Source: Collinsella aerofaciens (GTDB taxonomy: Bacteria; Actinomycetota; Coriobacteriia; Coriobacteriales; Coriobacteriaceae). From it: 64,000 nucleotides of DNA. Positions within the stretch are counted from its first letter, which is position 1; each line of letters starts with the position of its first letter. Where the stretch lies: contig NZ_JAQLFL010000007.1 of the NCBI RefSeq assembly GCF_028206995.1, positions 62,001 through 126,000 of the forward strand, in the 5' to 3' direction. A model generated the notes under the pieces. It ran no database searches. It was given only the letters and a program-made list of their open reading frames with translations, and was not told the origin of the DNA. The translations under genes were made by a program, and so were the position numbers. This document shows positions 34,440 through 43,047 of the stretch, one piece after another.

Positions 34440-34545
34440 GACCGACCGCCCGAGGTGCGGCAGATTGCCTTGAAAGAGGAGGGCATAGACCTTGAGGTCA
34501 TGCCCGACGATTGAAAGGCAAGGTGCCGTGGCTCGGGCGGTCGGG
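34440..34545 (-). repeat. composite hairpin with GGCATAGACC core, downstream of cysS
   Basis: Outer arms CCGACCGCCCGAG / CTCGGGCGGTCGG, middle arms TTGCCTT / AAGGCAA, and inner hairpin GGGCATAGACC-ttga-GGTCATGCCC. On the minus strand TCTATTTGTTTCG follows, so it probably terminates cysS transcription. The inner hairpin is shared with the element behind lysS at 53925-53997. Confidence 0.85.
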
Positions 34546-34566
34546 TGCTTGGGAAACCCGCGGGGA

Positions 34567-36033
34567 TTAGAGAGATTTGATACGAGTGCCGGCGGCGGTA
34601 TCTTCAATCGTCAGGCCCAGGTCCTTGAGCTGGTCGCGGATGGCGTCGGCCAGATCCCAGTTCTTGGCGGCACGGGCCTCGGCGCGGGCCTCGAGAATCT
34701 TGGCAGCAGCCTCGTCCACGTCGTCGCCCGTGTAGGCGACCAGGCCGGCGGCAACGCCCAGCAGGCCCAGCGGCAGCTCGACCTTGGGCTCGGGAAGCTC
34801 GACGCCAAACGTATCGAGCAGCTCGACCAGCGTATCGGCGGCGGCCAGGGCAGCGGCCTTGTCGGCAGCATCGCCCGCCTGCTCCAGGTACTGGTTGCAC
34901 TCGGTCACAAAGCCAAAGACAGCACCCATGGCACCGGCGGTGTTAAAGTCGTCATCCATGCACTCCTTAAAGGTGGTGCGGGTCTCGGCGGCCTTGGCGG
35001 CAAACGCCTCGGCAGCCGCTTCGTCGGCATCGGCCGTCGCGTGGTTCGCGGCCCAACGCAGGTTCTCGACCGTACCGGCGATACGCGTGAGCGAGTTCTC
35101 GGCACCCTCCAGGCGCTCCCAAGAAAAGTCGAGCGGCGAGCGATAGCTCGTCTGCAGCATCAGCAGGCGCAGGGCGGCAGCGGAGTGCTGCTCGAGGACC
35201 TCGGCCAGCGTAAAGAAGTTGCCGAGCGACTTGGACATCTTCTCGCCGTCTACCAGCAGCATGCCCGTGTGCATCCAGGTGTTGGAGAAGCCCTGGTGCC
35301 AGGCGCAGGTGGCCTGGGCGCACTCGTTCTCGTGATGCGGGAAGGCAAGGTCGGAGCCGCCGCCGTGGATGTCGATCGGAGTGCCCAGGTAGCGATGCAC
35401 CATGGCGGCGCACTCGGTGTGCCAACCGGGACGGCCCTCGCCCCAGGGGCTCGGCCAGCTGGGCTCGCCGGGCTTGGCGGCCTTCCACAGGGCAAAGTCG
35501 AGCGGGTCGTTCTTGTCCTCGTTCTCCTCGATGCGCGCGCCAACCATAAGGTCGTCGATGTTGCGGCCCGAGACCTGACCATAGTTGGGATCGCTGCGCA
35601 CGGCAAAGTACACGTCGCCGTTATCGGCTGCGTAAGCGTGGCCCTGCTCGATAAGCGTCTTGATCATGGCGATCATGGGGCCGATCTCCTTGGTGGCGCG
35701 GGGGCGCACATCGGGATCGAGCACGTTGGCGGCGCGCATGACGCCGATGAACTTGTCGGAGAACTCCGTCGCGACCTCGGCGGCCGTACGGCCCTGCTCG
35801 TTGGCGCGCTTGATGATCTTGTCGTCGACATCGGTGAGGTTCTGGGCGAACGTGACCTCGTAACCGCTCGCGATGAGCCAGCGGCGAATCACGTCAAAGC
35901 TGATGAACGTACGGGCGTTGCCGATGTGGATGTTGTCGTAGACCGTGGGGCCGCACACGTACATGCGGACCTTGCCGGACTCGATGGGCTGGAACTCTTC
36001 CTTTTTATGGGTAGCGCTGTTGTAGATACGCAT
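34567..36033 (-). CDS. cysS: cysteine--tRNA ligase
   Basis: Class I synthetase charging tRNA-Cys. 488 residues. CGPTVYDNIHIGNAR holds the zinc Cys and the HIGH-like HIGNAR motif. GWHTECAAM and PHHENECAQ give the other zinc ligands, and KMSKS is in DGEKMSKSLGNFF. The C-terminal anticodon domain is Ala/Glu-rich. AAGGAG precedes the ATG, 3 bases after ispF ends; it belongs to the disA-ispD-ispF-cysS unit. Confidence 0.97.
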   Translation of the reverse strand: MRIYNSATHKKEEFQPIESGKVRMYVCGPTVYDNIHIGNARTFISFDVIRRWLIASGYEVTFAQNLTDVDDKIIKRANEQGRTAAEVATEFSDKFIGVMRAANVLDPDVRPRATKEIGPMIAMIKTLIEQGHAYAADNGDVYFAVRSDPNYGQVSGRNIDDLMVGARIEENEDKNDPLDFALWKAAKPGEPSWPSPWGEGRPGWHTECAAMVHRYLGTPIDIHGGGSDLAFPHHENECAQATCAWHQGFSNTWMHTGMLLVDGEKMSKSLGNFFTLAEVLEQHSAAALRLLMLQTSYRSPLDFSWERLEGAENSLTRIAGTVENLRWAANHATADADEAAAEAFAAKAAETRTTFKECMDDDFNTAGAMGAVFGFVTECNQYLEQAGDAADKAAALAAADTLVELLDTFGVELPEPKVELPLGLLGVAAGLVAYTGDDVDEAAAKILEARAEARAAKNWDLADAIRDQLKDLGLTIEDTAAGTRIKSL

Positions 36034-36036
36034 TCG

Positions 36037-36531
36037 TTACTCCTTAACGGTTTTCTGTAGCAGGCAGACGGCCCAGGCGCCGATTCCCTCGCCCTGGCCT
36101 TCCCAACCGAGCTTTTCGGTCGTAGTGGCGGCGACGCCCACGTTTTCGACGTCAACGCCCAGGGCATGGGCAAGGTTGGCGCGCATGGCATCGCGATGCG
36201 GGGTGATCTTAGGCTGCTGGCAGGCAATGGTGCAATCGGCATCGACAAACTCAAAGCCCAGCTCACGCGCATAGTCCATCACGCGGGCAAGCAGCACCAT
36301 CGAATCGGCACCCTCGTAGGCGGGATCGGTGTCGGGGAATAGCTTGCCGATGTCTCCCCCACGGCAGGCGCCCAGAATGGCGTCGGCCAAGGCGTGCGCG
36401 AGCACATCGGCATCCGAGTGGCCCAGCAGGCCGCGCTCGTAGGGAATGTCGACACCGCCGATGATACATCGACGCCCCTCCACCAGACGGTGAACGTCGT
36501 AGCCATGGCCAATGCGCAGGTTACTGAACAT
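36037..36531 (-). CDS. ispF: 2-C-methyl-D-erythritol 2,4-cyclodiphosphate synthase
   Basis: Fifth step of the MEP isoprenoid pathway. 164 residues beginning MFSNLRIGHGYDVHRLVEG. The zinc ligands Asp/His of DVHRL and the His of GLLGHSDADV are present, as are DTDPAYEGADS and AATTTEKLGWEGQGEGIGA. ATG at 36531 lies inside the end of ispD (11-bp overlap), with AGGACC upstream. Confidence 0.97.
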   Translation of the reverse strand: MFSNLRIGHGYDVHRLVEGRRCIIGGVDIPYERGLLGHSDADVLAHALADAILGACRGGDIGKLFPDTDPAYEGADSMVLLARVMDYARELGFEFVDADCTIACQQPKITPHRDAMRANLAHALGVDVENVGVAATTTEKLGWEGQGEGIGAWAVCLLQKTVKE

Positions 36532-37249
36532 GGGGAAGGTCCTCTCCCTCGGCCATGCGGCCAAGCAGAATCGCGGTTACGGGACGCAGGTCCTCGGGCA
36601 CCGTCACCTTAAGGTTATCGCGTGGGCTCTGGACGCAGCGGACGCGCCCACCCATGCGCTCGACCAGCGACGAATCATCGGTACCGATAAAGCCCTCGGC
36701 AATGGCTGCAGCGTGGGCGCGCTTCATAGCATCGACGCTAAAGATCTGCGGCGTCTGCGCTGCCCAGTAGAGCTCACGCGGCGGCGTCTCGACGATATTA
36801 TCGCCGTCAACGATCTTGAGCGTGTCGATCGCGGGCTGACCGCACACGACACCGTCGAGGGCACGGTCGCTCACGAGCACGTCGATAGCGTGGTCGATGG
36901 CCTCGGTCGTAATGAGCGGACGAGCGCCGTCGTGGATGGCGACATATTCGAAACCCGCCGGAACCGCATGCACGCCGGCACGGGTGGAATCCTGACGGGT
37001 ATCGCCGGCATCGGCAAAGCTGATGGGCGTGTCATAGTCAAACGGGTCAATGGCCAGGCGGCGCATCTCGGCACGGCGCTCGGCAGGGCAAACCACGACG
37101 ATATGGCCGACCTTATCGCTACGATCGAACGCGCGGATGGACCAGCTCATGAGCGGACGGCCCGCCACATTAACGAGCTGCTTGCCGCCGGGATTTCCAA
37201 AGCGCTGGCCGCTGCCGCCGGCAACGACCACGGCGCATACGGGCGCCAT
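36521..37249 (-). CDS. ispD: 2-C-methyl-D-erythritol 4-phosphate cytidylyltransferase
   Basis: Third step of the MEP pathway: CTP plus MEP to CDP-ME. 242 residues. Glycine-rich CTP loop VVVAGGSGQRFGNPGGKQ, IHDGARPLI, TLKIVDGD and WAAQTPQIF are diagnostic. Its ATG overlaps the last base of the disA stop codon (TAATG) and its end overlaps ispF by 11 bases, so disA, ispD and ispF are translationally coupled. Confidence 0.97.
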   Translation of the reverse strand: MAPVCAVVVAGGSGQRFGNPGGKQLVNVAGRPLMSWSIRAFDRSDKVGHIVVVCPAERRAEMRRLAIDPFDYDTPISFADAGDTRQDSTRAGVHAVPAGFEYVAIHDGARPLITTEAIDHAIDVLVSDRALDGVVCGQPAIDTLKIVDGDNIVETPPRELYWAAQTPQIFSVDAMKRAHAAAIAEGFIGTDDSSLVERMGGRVRCVQSPRDNLKVTVPEDLRPVTAILLGRMAEGEDLPHVQ

Positions 37250-38316
37250 TATGCGTTCCCCTGTTTGGTGCCCTTCATGCGGTACAGCGAGTCCGCAAGA
37301 ATGGCAGGGTTGTTGACGCCAAAGTCGCCCAAGCGCTCCGGATCCTCGCTGATGTCGTCCATGAGCTCCTGCAGCGAGCCGTACTCGTCGACGATCTTCT
37401 CGGCCACGCCGTCGCGCACGACGGACACGCGCGAAAGCGTGCGCAGGCCCAGCGGCGTCATGACGGAGTCCTCGTCCAAGTCGTCATAGCCCAGAACTGC
37501 CGCCACGTGCTGCGGGTCGGACAGGTCCTTAGGCGTCATACGGCTCAGCTCGGCGCGAATCTTCTCGGCGTTGGCCTCAGAGGAATCGCTCGCGTAGTCG
37601 CGGATCATCAAGTCGTATTCGGTATCCATGCTGGAGCCCGCGAGCTGCTCGAGCTGCATCTGCACGAGCTTACCCTGGTTACCCAGCTTGACAATGCAAT
37701 CCTTAAGCTCGGTCTTTGCCTGCTGCATGATCTCGAAGCTCGAGAAAATACCGGTAATGTCGGCGAGTGTGACGTAGTCGTCGAGCTCGAGGGCCGTCAG
37801 GCGCAACAGGGAGCGATCGAGCGACTGACGGGTAGTCTGGAGCGTGGCGACGAGCTGGTTGACCGAGCTCATGATGGTGGTGACGGGCTGAATCTCGTAG
37901 CTCTTGCCGTGGACGTACACGTTGACGACGGCGCGACGAGCCGAAACCGAGATCACGATGGCATCGGTGAGCACCGACATGCGAGCGGCAGTACGGTGAC
38001 GCATGCCCGTCTCACTCGTGGCGAGCGAGGGATCGGGATTGAGGTGGAAGTTGGCGCGCAGGATCTGGGTGAGGTCGCCATCGATAACGATGGCGCCGTC
38101 CATCTTGGAAAGCTCGAACAGGCGGTTCGAGGTAAACGAAATGTTGAGCGGGAAGCCGTCGTTACCGGCAGCGAGCACGTTTTCGGTGTCGCCGACGCAG
38201 ATAAGGGCGCCCAGGTGACCGGCGATGATCATGTCGAGGGCGGTGCGGATCGGCTGACCAGGTGCCGTCAGGCGGATGGCCTGTTCCATACGCTTTTGCA
38301 GCTCGTTCTTATCCAA
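37249..38316 (-). CDS. disA: diadenylate cyclase DisA (c-di-AMP synthase, DNA-scanning)
   Basis: Makes c-di-AMP and scans DNA for branched structures. 355 residues: N-terminal DAC domain with SKMDGAIVIDGDLTQ and GMRHRTAARMS, a helical linker, and a C-terminal HhH domain (YDDLDEDSVMTPLGLRTL). Length and motifs match DisA well. The best start is a TTG at 38316 preceded by GGGAGC; no in-frame ATG or GTG fits the family start (MDKNELQKRM). radA, its frequent partner, is not adjacent. First gene of a long operon. Confidence 0.95.
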   Translation of the reverse strand: MDKNELQKRMEQAIRLTAPGQPIRTALDMIIAGHLGALICVGDTENVLAAGNDGFPLNISFTSNRLFELSKMDGAIVIDGDLTQILRANFHLNPDPSLATSETGMRHRTAARMSVLTDAIVISVSARRAVVNVYVHGKSYEIQPVTTIMSSVNQLVATLQTTRQSLDRSLLRLTALELDDYVTLADITGIFSSFEIMQQAKTELKDCIVKLGNQGKLVQMQLEQLAGSSMDTEYDLMIRDYASDSSEANAEKIRAELSRMTPKDLSDPQHVAAVLGYDDLDEDSVMTPLGLRTLSRVSVVRDGVAEKIVDEYGSLQELMDDISEDPERLGDFGVNNPAILADSLYRMKGTKQGNA

Positions 38317-38476
38317 GGCATCGCTCCCATCGTATACGCTCCATAAACGCTAAATAGTTTCTCACGGTTTGTCCCTGCGGCGCTTGCGAAATCCGATGCT
38401 TACAGAATGAGCGAACACAGCTGAGAGCCCAACCCAAATCAGCTGTTCATGTGGTAGCATCGGGATTCGCATAAAT

Positions 38477-38609
38477 GAGGGAGTAGTCGCGTGATCGGGT
38501 TCGCCTCCGGTGGCGCGGCAAGTCAACACACTGGCCGATGCGGCCTGGCTTGCCTTAATGAACGAGACTCGTGGCTGTGCGCGCAACGCGTACGCCACGG
38601 GTCTTTTTT
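38477..38609 (+). ncRNA. yybP-ykoY manganese riboswitch upstream of mntP
   Basis: Contains GAGGGAGTAGTCGCG, the AGTCAACACACTGGCC segment and a GAACGAGACTCG segment, the hallmark blocks of yybP-ykoY aptamers. It ends in a terminator hairpin (38566-38603, GAC..GTGGC with GCCAC..GTC) followed by six T. In this class Mn(II) binding prevents termination and turns on efflux. It lies about 50 bases before the mntP start. Assigned from remembered consensus. Confidence 0.88.
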
Positions 38610-38662
38610 GTTACTCCCCCAAGAGGTACACGCGGGCCCGCCCGCAGAGAGGGAGCCAGACT

Positions 38663-39241
38663 ATGGGACTCGCAGAGCTTGTGTTGCTCGCTATCGGCCT
38701 TTCTATGGACGCTTTTGCCGTATCCATCTGCAAGGGCCTTGGCATGAAAAGGATCGACCTTAAGGTCGCCGTGATACTCGGCCTGTTCTTTGGCGGTTTC
38801 CAGGCCGGCATGCCCGTAATTGGGTGGGCCCTTGGTAGCCAGTTCATGGGCATCATCAGCCCCATCGACCACTGGATCGCCTTTATCCTGCTCGCCTTTA
38901 TCGGCGGCAAGATGCTGTGGGAAGCCTTTACTGAGGACGAGAACGAAGGCGACGGCAAGGATGCCGAAAAGATCGACCTGGGCGAATATCTAATCCTTGC
39001 CATCGCCACCTCGATTGACGCGCTTGCCGTGGGCATCTCGTTTGCCGCGCTCTCGGTCGATATCGTTCCCGCCGTGTCGCTCATTGGCATCACGACCTTT
39101 GTCTTCTCCGTTGCCGGCGTAGCGATCGGCCACACCTTTGGCGCGCGCTACGAAAAGCCCGCCACCATCGTGGGTGGCGTCGTGCTCGTCCTCATCGGCC
39201 TCAAGATTTTGCTGGAGCATCTGGGGATTTTGGCGCTGTAA
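38663..39241 (+). CDS. mntP: manganese efflux pump MntP
   Basis: Inner-membrane Mn(II) exporter, 192 residues with six predicted transmembrane helices in two repeats. The paired acidic signatures LSMDAFAVSICKG (repeat 1) and TSIDALAVGISF (repeat 2) are present. The loop after helix 3 is acidic (TEDENEGDGKDAEK). ATG at 38663 follows GGGAG; the longer upstream frame runs through the riboswitch and is not coding. Expression is expected to be manganese-induced. Confidence 0.95.
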   Translation: MGLAELVLLAIGLSMDAFAVSICKGLGMKRIDLKVAVILGLFFGGFQAGMPVIGWALGSQFMGIISPIDHWIAFILLAFIGGKMLWEAFTEDENEGDGKDAEKIDLGEYLILAIATSIDALAVGISFAALSVDIVPAVSLIGITTFVFSVAGVAIGHTFGARYEKPATIVGGVVLVLIGLKILLEHLGILAL

Positions 39242-39278
39242 AACACCCTTCAAAACTAAACGTCCGGATGAGGCCTAA

Positions 39279-39346
39279 TGCAGAGTTTTGCATGAGGCCT
39301 TTTCATGCAGACTTTTGCATGTCATACTATGATGCAAAAGTCTGCA
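39279..39346. promoter_or_regulatory. operator sites of the hipBA module
   Basis: Three copies of a TGCAGA(C/G)TTTTGCAT-type 15-mer. Site A is 39279-39293 (one base different), site B 39306-39320 and site C 39332-39346 in inverse orientation. B and C form a perfect 15-bp inverted repeat around an 11-base AT-rich spacer (GTCATACTATG) that may hold the -10 box. The last site ends 15 bases before the hipB start. Typical HipB-type autoregulation. Confidence 0.8.
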
Positions 39347-39361
39347 CGTTAGGAGATCGCC

Positions 39362-39829
39362 GTGGATACCCTTCCCATCACCACACCGCGCCAAGCTGGC
39401 ATCTACGTGCGCCAGGCACGCGAGGCTCAGGGTCTCACCCGTGCCGCCCTCGCTAATAAGGCCGGTGTTTCGGAGCGCCTGCTCGCATCGCTCGAGCTAG
39501 GAGACGCCACCGGCATTCGACTCGACAAGCTGCTGGCGATTTTCGACGCTCTTGAACTGGCGCTCGCAGCACAAGGGGATATAAGCGAAACGAAAAATGA
39601 GCACCCAGTCGACGCCCCGCATGCTGATCAACCTTGCAGCACCTCCAGACGCCATCACGCTCAACGTCTTCATCATCGCAACCGTCGCAGCACAACCATT
39701 CCGGCTCTTGCAGATACCCCCCTTACGTCCGAGCTCTACGACAGGGCCTTCGCCGATTTCGCCATGTCCAATCTCGGAGTCTCGATTGCCGCAAACGCAT
39801 CTAGCCAAACCATGCCCGAAGGGAAATAG
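39362..39829 (+). CDS. hipB: HipB-like antitoxin, XRE-family regulator
   Basis: DNA-binding antitoxin of the following kinase. 155 residues. Residues 10-65 are an XRE helix-turn-helix (AGIYVRQAREAQGLTRAALA, then NKAGVSERLLASLELGD). The C-terminal half is longer than classic HipB: a His/Arg-rich linker (about 80-112) followed by TPLTSELYDRAFADFAMSNL, which may contact HipA. GTG at 39362 follows AGGAG. Three bases separate it from hipA. The odd composition of the linker could reflect drift or a compensated frameshift. Confidence 0.85.
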   Translation: MDTLPITTPRQAGIYVRQAREAQGLTRAALANKAGVSERLLASLELGDATGIRLDKLLAIFDALELALAAQGDISETKNEHPVDAPHADQPCSTSRRHHAQRLHHRNRRSTTIPALADTPLTSELYDRAFADFAMSNLGVSIAANASSQTMPEGK

Positions 39830-39832
39830 CCA

Positions 39833-41137
39833 ATGGCCAGAACATCACTTCGGACCATTATTTGCGGCGTGCCTGCTGGAACGCTCGCGCAAGATGAGAA
39901 CGGTCTTATCAGCTTTACCTACGATCATGACTATGACGGGCCAGCCCTATCGACCAACATACCCGTATCGAATCGCACATACGGACAACAGGTCATGAAT
40001 CCGTACCTGTTTGGCCTTCTACCCGACAGCGAGGACCAACGAAAGGCGATTGCTGCCGAATTCGACGTTAGACCCAACAATGCCGTTGCGCTACTCAGCC
40101 ATATCGGACTTGACTGTCCGGGTGGAGTGCAGTTTTGCGCCGAAGAAGACGTCAACGCCGTCTTGCATCGCACCAGCGAATACCGCCCTATAGGCGATCA
40201 CGAGATTGCACTGCGACTCAAGTCAATCAGAGATGACCGCAATGCATCGTGGATGGGCCTAGATGAAAGTTGGTCACTTGGAGGCAATCAGGGCAAGTTC
40301 GCTCTCGCACTCATAGACGGTCGCTGGTGCGAATGCGTGGGCTCCTCGCCCACGACGCATATTTTCAAAAATGGCGTCATCGGATTTAAACTTGAGGCTC
40401 TCAATGAGTTTGTCTGCATGAAAAGCGCCCAGCGCGCCGGTATCGCAACGGCAAACGTCGAATATCGTATGTTTGAGGACGAACCTGCCCTCATTGTTGA
40501 GCGCTATGACCGCGTGAAAGTCGAAGACGGAATGATCAGGCGCCTACATCAAGAAGACCTCTGTCAGGCACTTGGGGTGATGCCCGCCCAAAAGTACACA
40601 GCAGACGGCGGCCCGACCACCCGCGACATTCAAGAGCTCCTCGTAAATACGAGCCACCATCAACTTAACCTGTATCTGTTTACGCAGATACTGTTCTTCA
40701 ACGCCATTATCGGCGCACCGGATGCGCACGCGAAAAACTATTCCCTGCTCCTTGGAAACGACGGCGCAGCCATGATGGCTCGAATGTACGATGTCGCGTC
40801 GGGTTTGGCGTATGAGCGCATGCGCCGCCGGGCGCGCCTCGCCATGAGCGTTGGCGGCGAAAATCGTGTGGGGCGAATCGGTCCAGGCGCTATCCGCCGA
40901 TACCACGGTATGGGCGATCCCGCGCTGGAGACGGCGCTTACCGATGCCGGGCTATCCGAGAAGTTTTGCTTTGCGACCATGATGGACCTCGCCTACGAGG
41001 TACCCATTTGCATGGAAGAGGTCATGGACGAATACGCCGACCTGCCCGGCATGGCGGACCTGCGCGAGCATATGCTCGGCCCCGTCCGCGAAAACTGCCA
41101 GCGCACCCTCGACCTCATCAGGGCAGAAATGGACTAG
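39833..41137 (+). CDS. hipA: HipA-like serine/threonine kinase toxin
   Basis: 434 residues, the usual HipA length. N-terminal HipA-N1 domain (CGVPAGTLAQDENGLISFTY, then NPYLFGLLPDSE). Glycine-rich ATP loop SLGGNQGKFAL (near 149), VERYDR, catalytic loop GAPDAHAKNYSLLL (near 300) and metal-binding YDVASG. In the family this kinase inactivates GltX or other aminoacyl-tRNA synthetases and induces dormancy. All core motifs appear intact, although the loop is APDAH rather than NADAH. Start 3 bases after hipB, GGGAA upstream. Confidence 0.93.
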   Translation: MARTSLRTIICGVPAGTLAQDENGLISFTYDHDYDGPALSTNIPVSNRTYGQQVMNPYLFGLLPDSEDQRKAIAAEFDVRPNNAVALLSHIGLDCPGGVQFCAEEDVNAVLHRTSEYRPIGDHEIALRLKSIRDDRNASWMGLDESWSLGGNQGKFALALIDGRWCECVGSSPTTHIFKNGVIGFKLEALNEFVCMKSAQRAGIATANVEYRMFEDEPALIVERYDRVKVEDGMIRRLHQEDLCQALGVMPAQKYTADGGPTTRDIQELLVNTSHHQLNLYLFTQILFFNAIIGAPDAHAKNYSLLLGNDGAAMMARMYDVASGLAYERMRRRARLAMSVGGENRVGRIGPGAIRRYHGMGDPALETALTDAGLSEKFCFATMMDLAYEVPICMEEVMDEYADLPGMADLREHMLGPVRENCQRTLDLIRAEMD

Positions 41138-41167
41138 GTGACCGTAATTTCGCAATTATCAAACAAA

Positions 41168-41211
41168 AGAGGGGGGGCACCCGTCGCAAACGCTCGAATG
41201 CCCCCTCTCGT
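41168..41211. terminator. terminator hairpin between hipA and pepD
   Basis: GAGGGGGGGCA (41170-41180) pairs with TGCCCCCTCT (41200-41209). AT-rich flanks on the left serve pepD termination on the minus strand (TTTTGTTTG). Convergent genes probably share it. Confidence 0.7.
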
Positions 41212-41264
41212 AATGTCATTTGCAATCCGCTAGCACGTGACTCGGACTGCTGCTAGCGCAACCT

Positions 41265-42722
41265 TTACACGGCAAGGCGCTTGAGGACGTCGATGAGCAG
41301 CTCGTAGAAGCGCTCGGCAGAAGCGAGCTCCATGCTCTCGTCCGGGGTGTGGACATCGGAGAGCGTCGGGCCCACGGCGATGGCGTCCAGGCCGTGCAGG
41401 GCCTCGGCAAACAGACCGCACTCAAGGCCGGCGTGAATGGACTCGATACGCAGCTCAGAGCCAAAGAGCTCGCGATAGCTCTCGACAAAGACGTCGCGGA
41501 CCGGCGAATGCTCGGCATAGCTCCAGCCGGGATACTCAAACTCAAACTTGGCGTCGAATCCCAGGACATCGGCCAGCGTCTGCAGGCGGTCCTTAAACTC
41601 GTTCTGCAGCGAGGTGATCGAGGAGCGCGGGGACAGCATGATCTTGACCTCGTCGTCAGAAGTGGCAACCACACCGATGTTGGAGGAAACCTCGACGGAG
41701 CCGTCGGTGGCGACGTTGCGGCGGATCACACCGTTGGGGGCAAGGCGCAGAGCGCGAATAAGGGCAAGTGCGGACTTCTCGTCCATGGCCTCGACCTCAG
41801 CGTCGTCGGCAATCTCAACCGTGCAGGTAAAGCCGGGGTCGAAGACCTCGAGCTCGGCAGTAACGTCGGCGATGATGCCCTTTGCGATCTGGGCCGCGGC
41901 CTCGGCGGCAGCGTGGTCGGCGTAGACCAGAACAGCCTTGCACTCACGGTTGATGGCGTTGTCCTTGGTGCCGCCGTTAAAGCTAACGATGGCGGGCTCG
42001 CCGGCAACCATCAGGCGGTCGATGATGCGGGCCATGATGAGGTTGCCGTTGCCGCGCTCCAGGTTGATATCGCTGCCGGAGTGACCGCCCAGCAGGCCGG
42101 AGATGTCGAGCGTGAGGGTGCTACCGGTCTTGTGCTCGCGCACGATGGGGCAGGTGTAGGTAACGACGACGCCGCCGGCGCAGCTGACGGTGGCAACGCC
42201 CTCTTCCTCGGAATCGAGGTTGATCATGGTACGGGCGGTGATCTGGGACTTGTCGAGCGTCTCGGCGCCAACCAGGCCGGTCTCCTCGTCGGTGGTGAAC
42301 ACGCACTCGAGGGCCGGATGAGCAATCGAATCGTCGTTGAGTACGGTAAGCATCAGAGCGACAGCAATGCCGTTGTCGGCGCCCAGCGTGGTGCCGTTGG
42401 CGGTAAGGACGCCGTCCTTGACGACCAAGTCGATACCGTCGGTCGTAAAGTCGTGCTCGACGGAACCCAGCTTGTCGCACACCATGTCGATGTGACCCTG
42501 CAGCATCACGGTCGGGGCATTCTCGGCGCCGGCAGACGCGGGCTTGCGAATGATGACGTTGTAGACCTCGTCCTGGTACACATCGAGACCGCGCTCCTTG
42601 GCAAACGCGACCAGGAAATCGCTGATGCCCTTCTCGTTACCAGACCCGCGGGGGATCGCGCTGATATCCTCAAAGAAATGGAATAGCTGGGCGGGCTCGT
42701 AGCCGATGATCTTGTAGTCCAT
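41265..42722 (-). CDS. pepD: aminoacyl-histidine dipeptidase (M20 family)
   Basis: Cytosolic metallodipeptidase, 485 residues, the normal PepD (carnosinase-type) length. Metal ligands: MLQGHIDMV (His, with Asp), LGADNGIAVA (bridging Asp), TTDEETGLVGA (catalytic and metal Glu), NLDSEEEG and the C-terminal IHAGLECGLFAE. A lid/dimerisation domain lies between about 190 and 395, including GLLGGHSGSDI. ATG at 42722 follows AAGGAGG. Single gene between hipA and clpC. Confidence 0.96.
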   Translation of the reverse strand: MDYKIIGYEPAQLFHFFEDISAIPRGSGNEKGISDFLVAFAKERGLDVYQDEVYNVIIRKPASAGAENAPTVMLQGHIDMVCDKLGSVEHDFTTDGIDLVVKDGVLTANGTTLGADNGIAVALMLTVLNDDSIAHPALECVFTTDEETGLVGAETLDKSQITARTMINLDSEEEGVATVSCAGGVVVTYTCPIVREHKTGSTLTLDISGLLGGHSGSDINLERGNGNLIMARIIDRLMVAGEPAIVSFNGGTKDNAINRECKAVLVYADHAAAEAAAQIAKGIIADVTAELEVFDPGFTCTVEIADDAEVEAMDEKSALALIRALRLAPNGVIRRNVATDGSVEVSSNIGVVATSDDEVKIMLSPRSSITSLQNEFKDRLQTLADVLGFDAKFEFEYPGWSYAEHSPVRDVFVESYRELFGSELRIESIHAGLECGLFAEALHGLDAIAVGPTLSDVHTPDESMELASAERFYELLIDVLKRLAV

Positions 42723-42990
42723 GGTGCCTCCTTGGCGCAACTGGTTAGACAGTAAGACATGCGCCTTGTATATTCCCAGACTTTGCGTGCATAAACCAGT
42801 CGAAAACGCCGAGCGCCCCCGCATCATCGGCTAACGGCGGGGAAACGTCACTTTATTAAGATAAAGCAGGTTAGACGGGCCGCGCGAAGGGACGTTGGGC
42901 CCTTCAACCAACCTCAACGCTTGATCAACGTTTATGCATACGCCGTTGGTATGTTTAATGAGATTTACCTTGAACGAAGGGGCCTTTCCA
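42723..42990. other. intergenic region upstream of pepD
   Basis: About 270 bases between pepD and the clpC terminator without a supportable gene or recognised RNA. Presumably holds the pepD promoter; no convincing -35/-10 pair was found. Confidence 0.55.
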
Positions 42991-42992
42991 AC

Positions 42993-43021
42993 AGAAAAAG
43001 GGCGCTCCTTTGGAACGCCCT
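42993..43021 (-). terminator. intrinsic terminator of clpC
   Basis: 10-bp stem (AGGGCGCTCC 42999-43008 with GGAACGCCCT 43012-43021) followed on the minus strand by TTTTTCTG, 26 bases after the clpC stop. Confidence 0.85.
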
Positions 43022-43047
43022 CGTGGACACAAGGTTTTTGTTACGCC

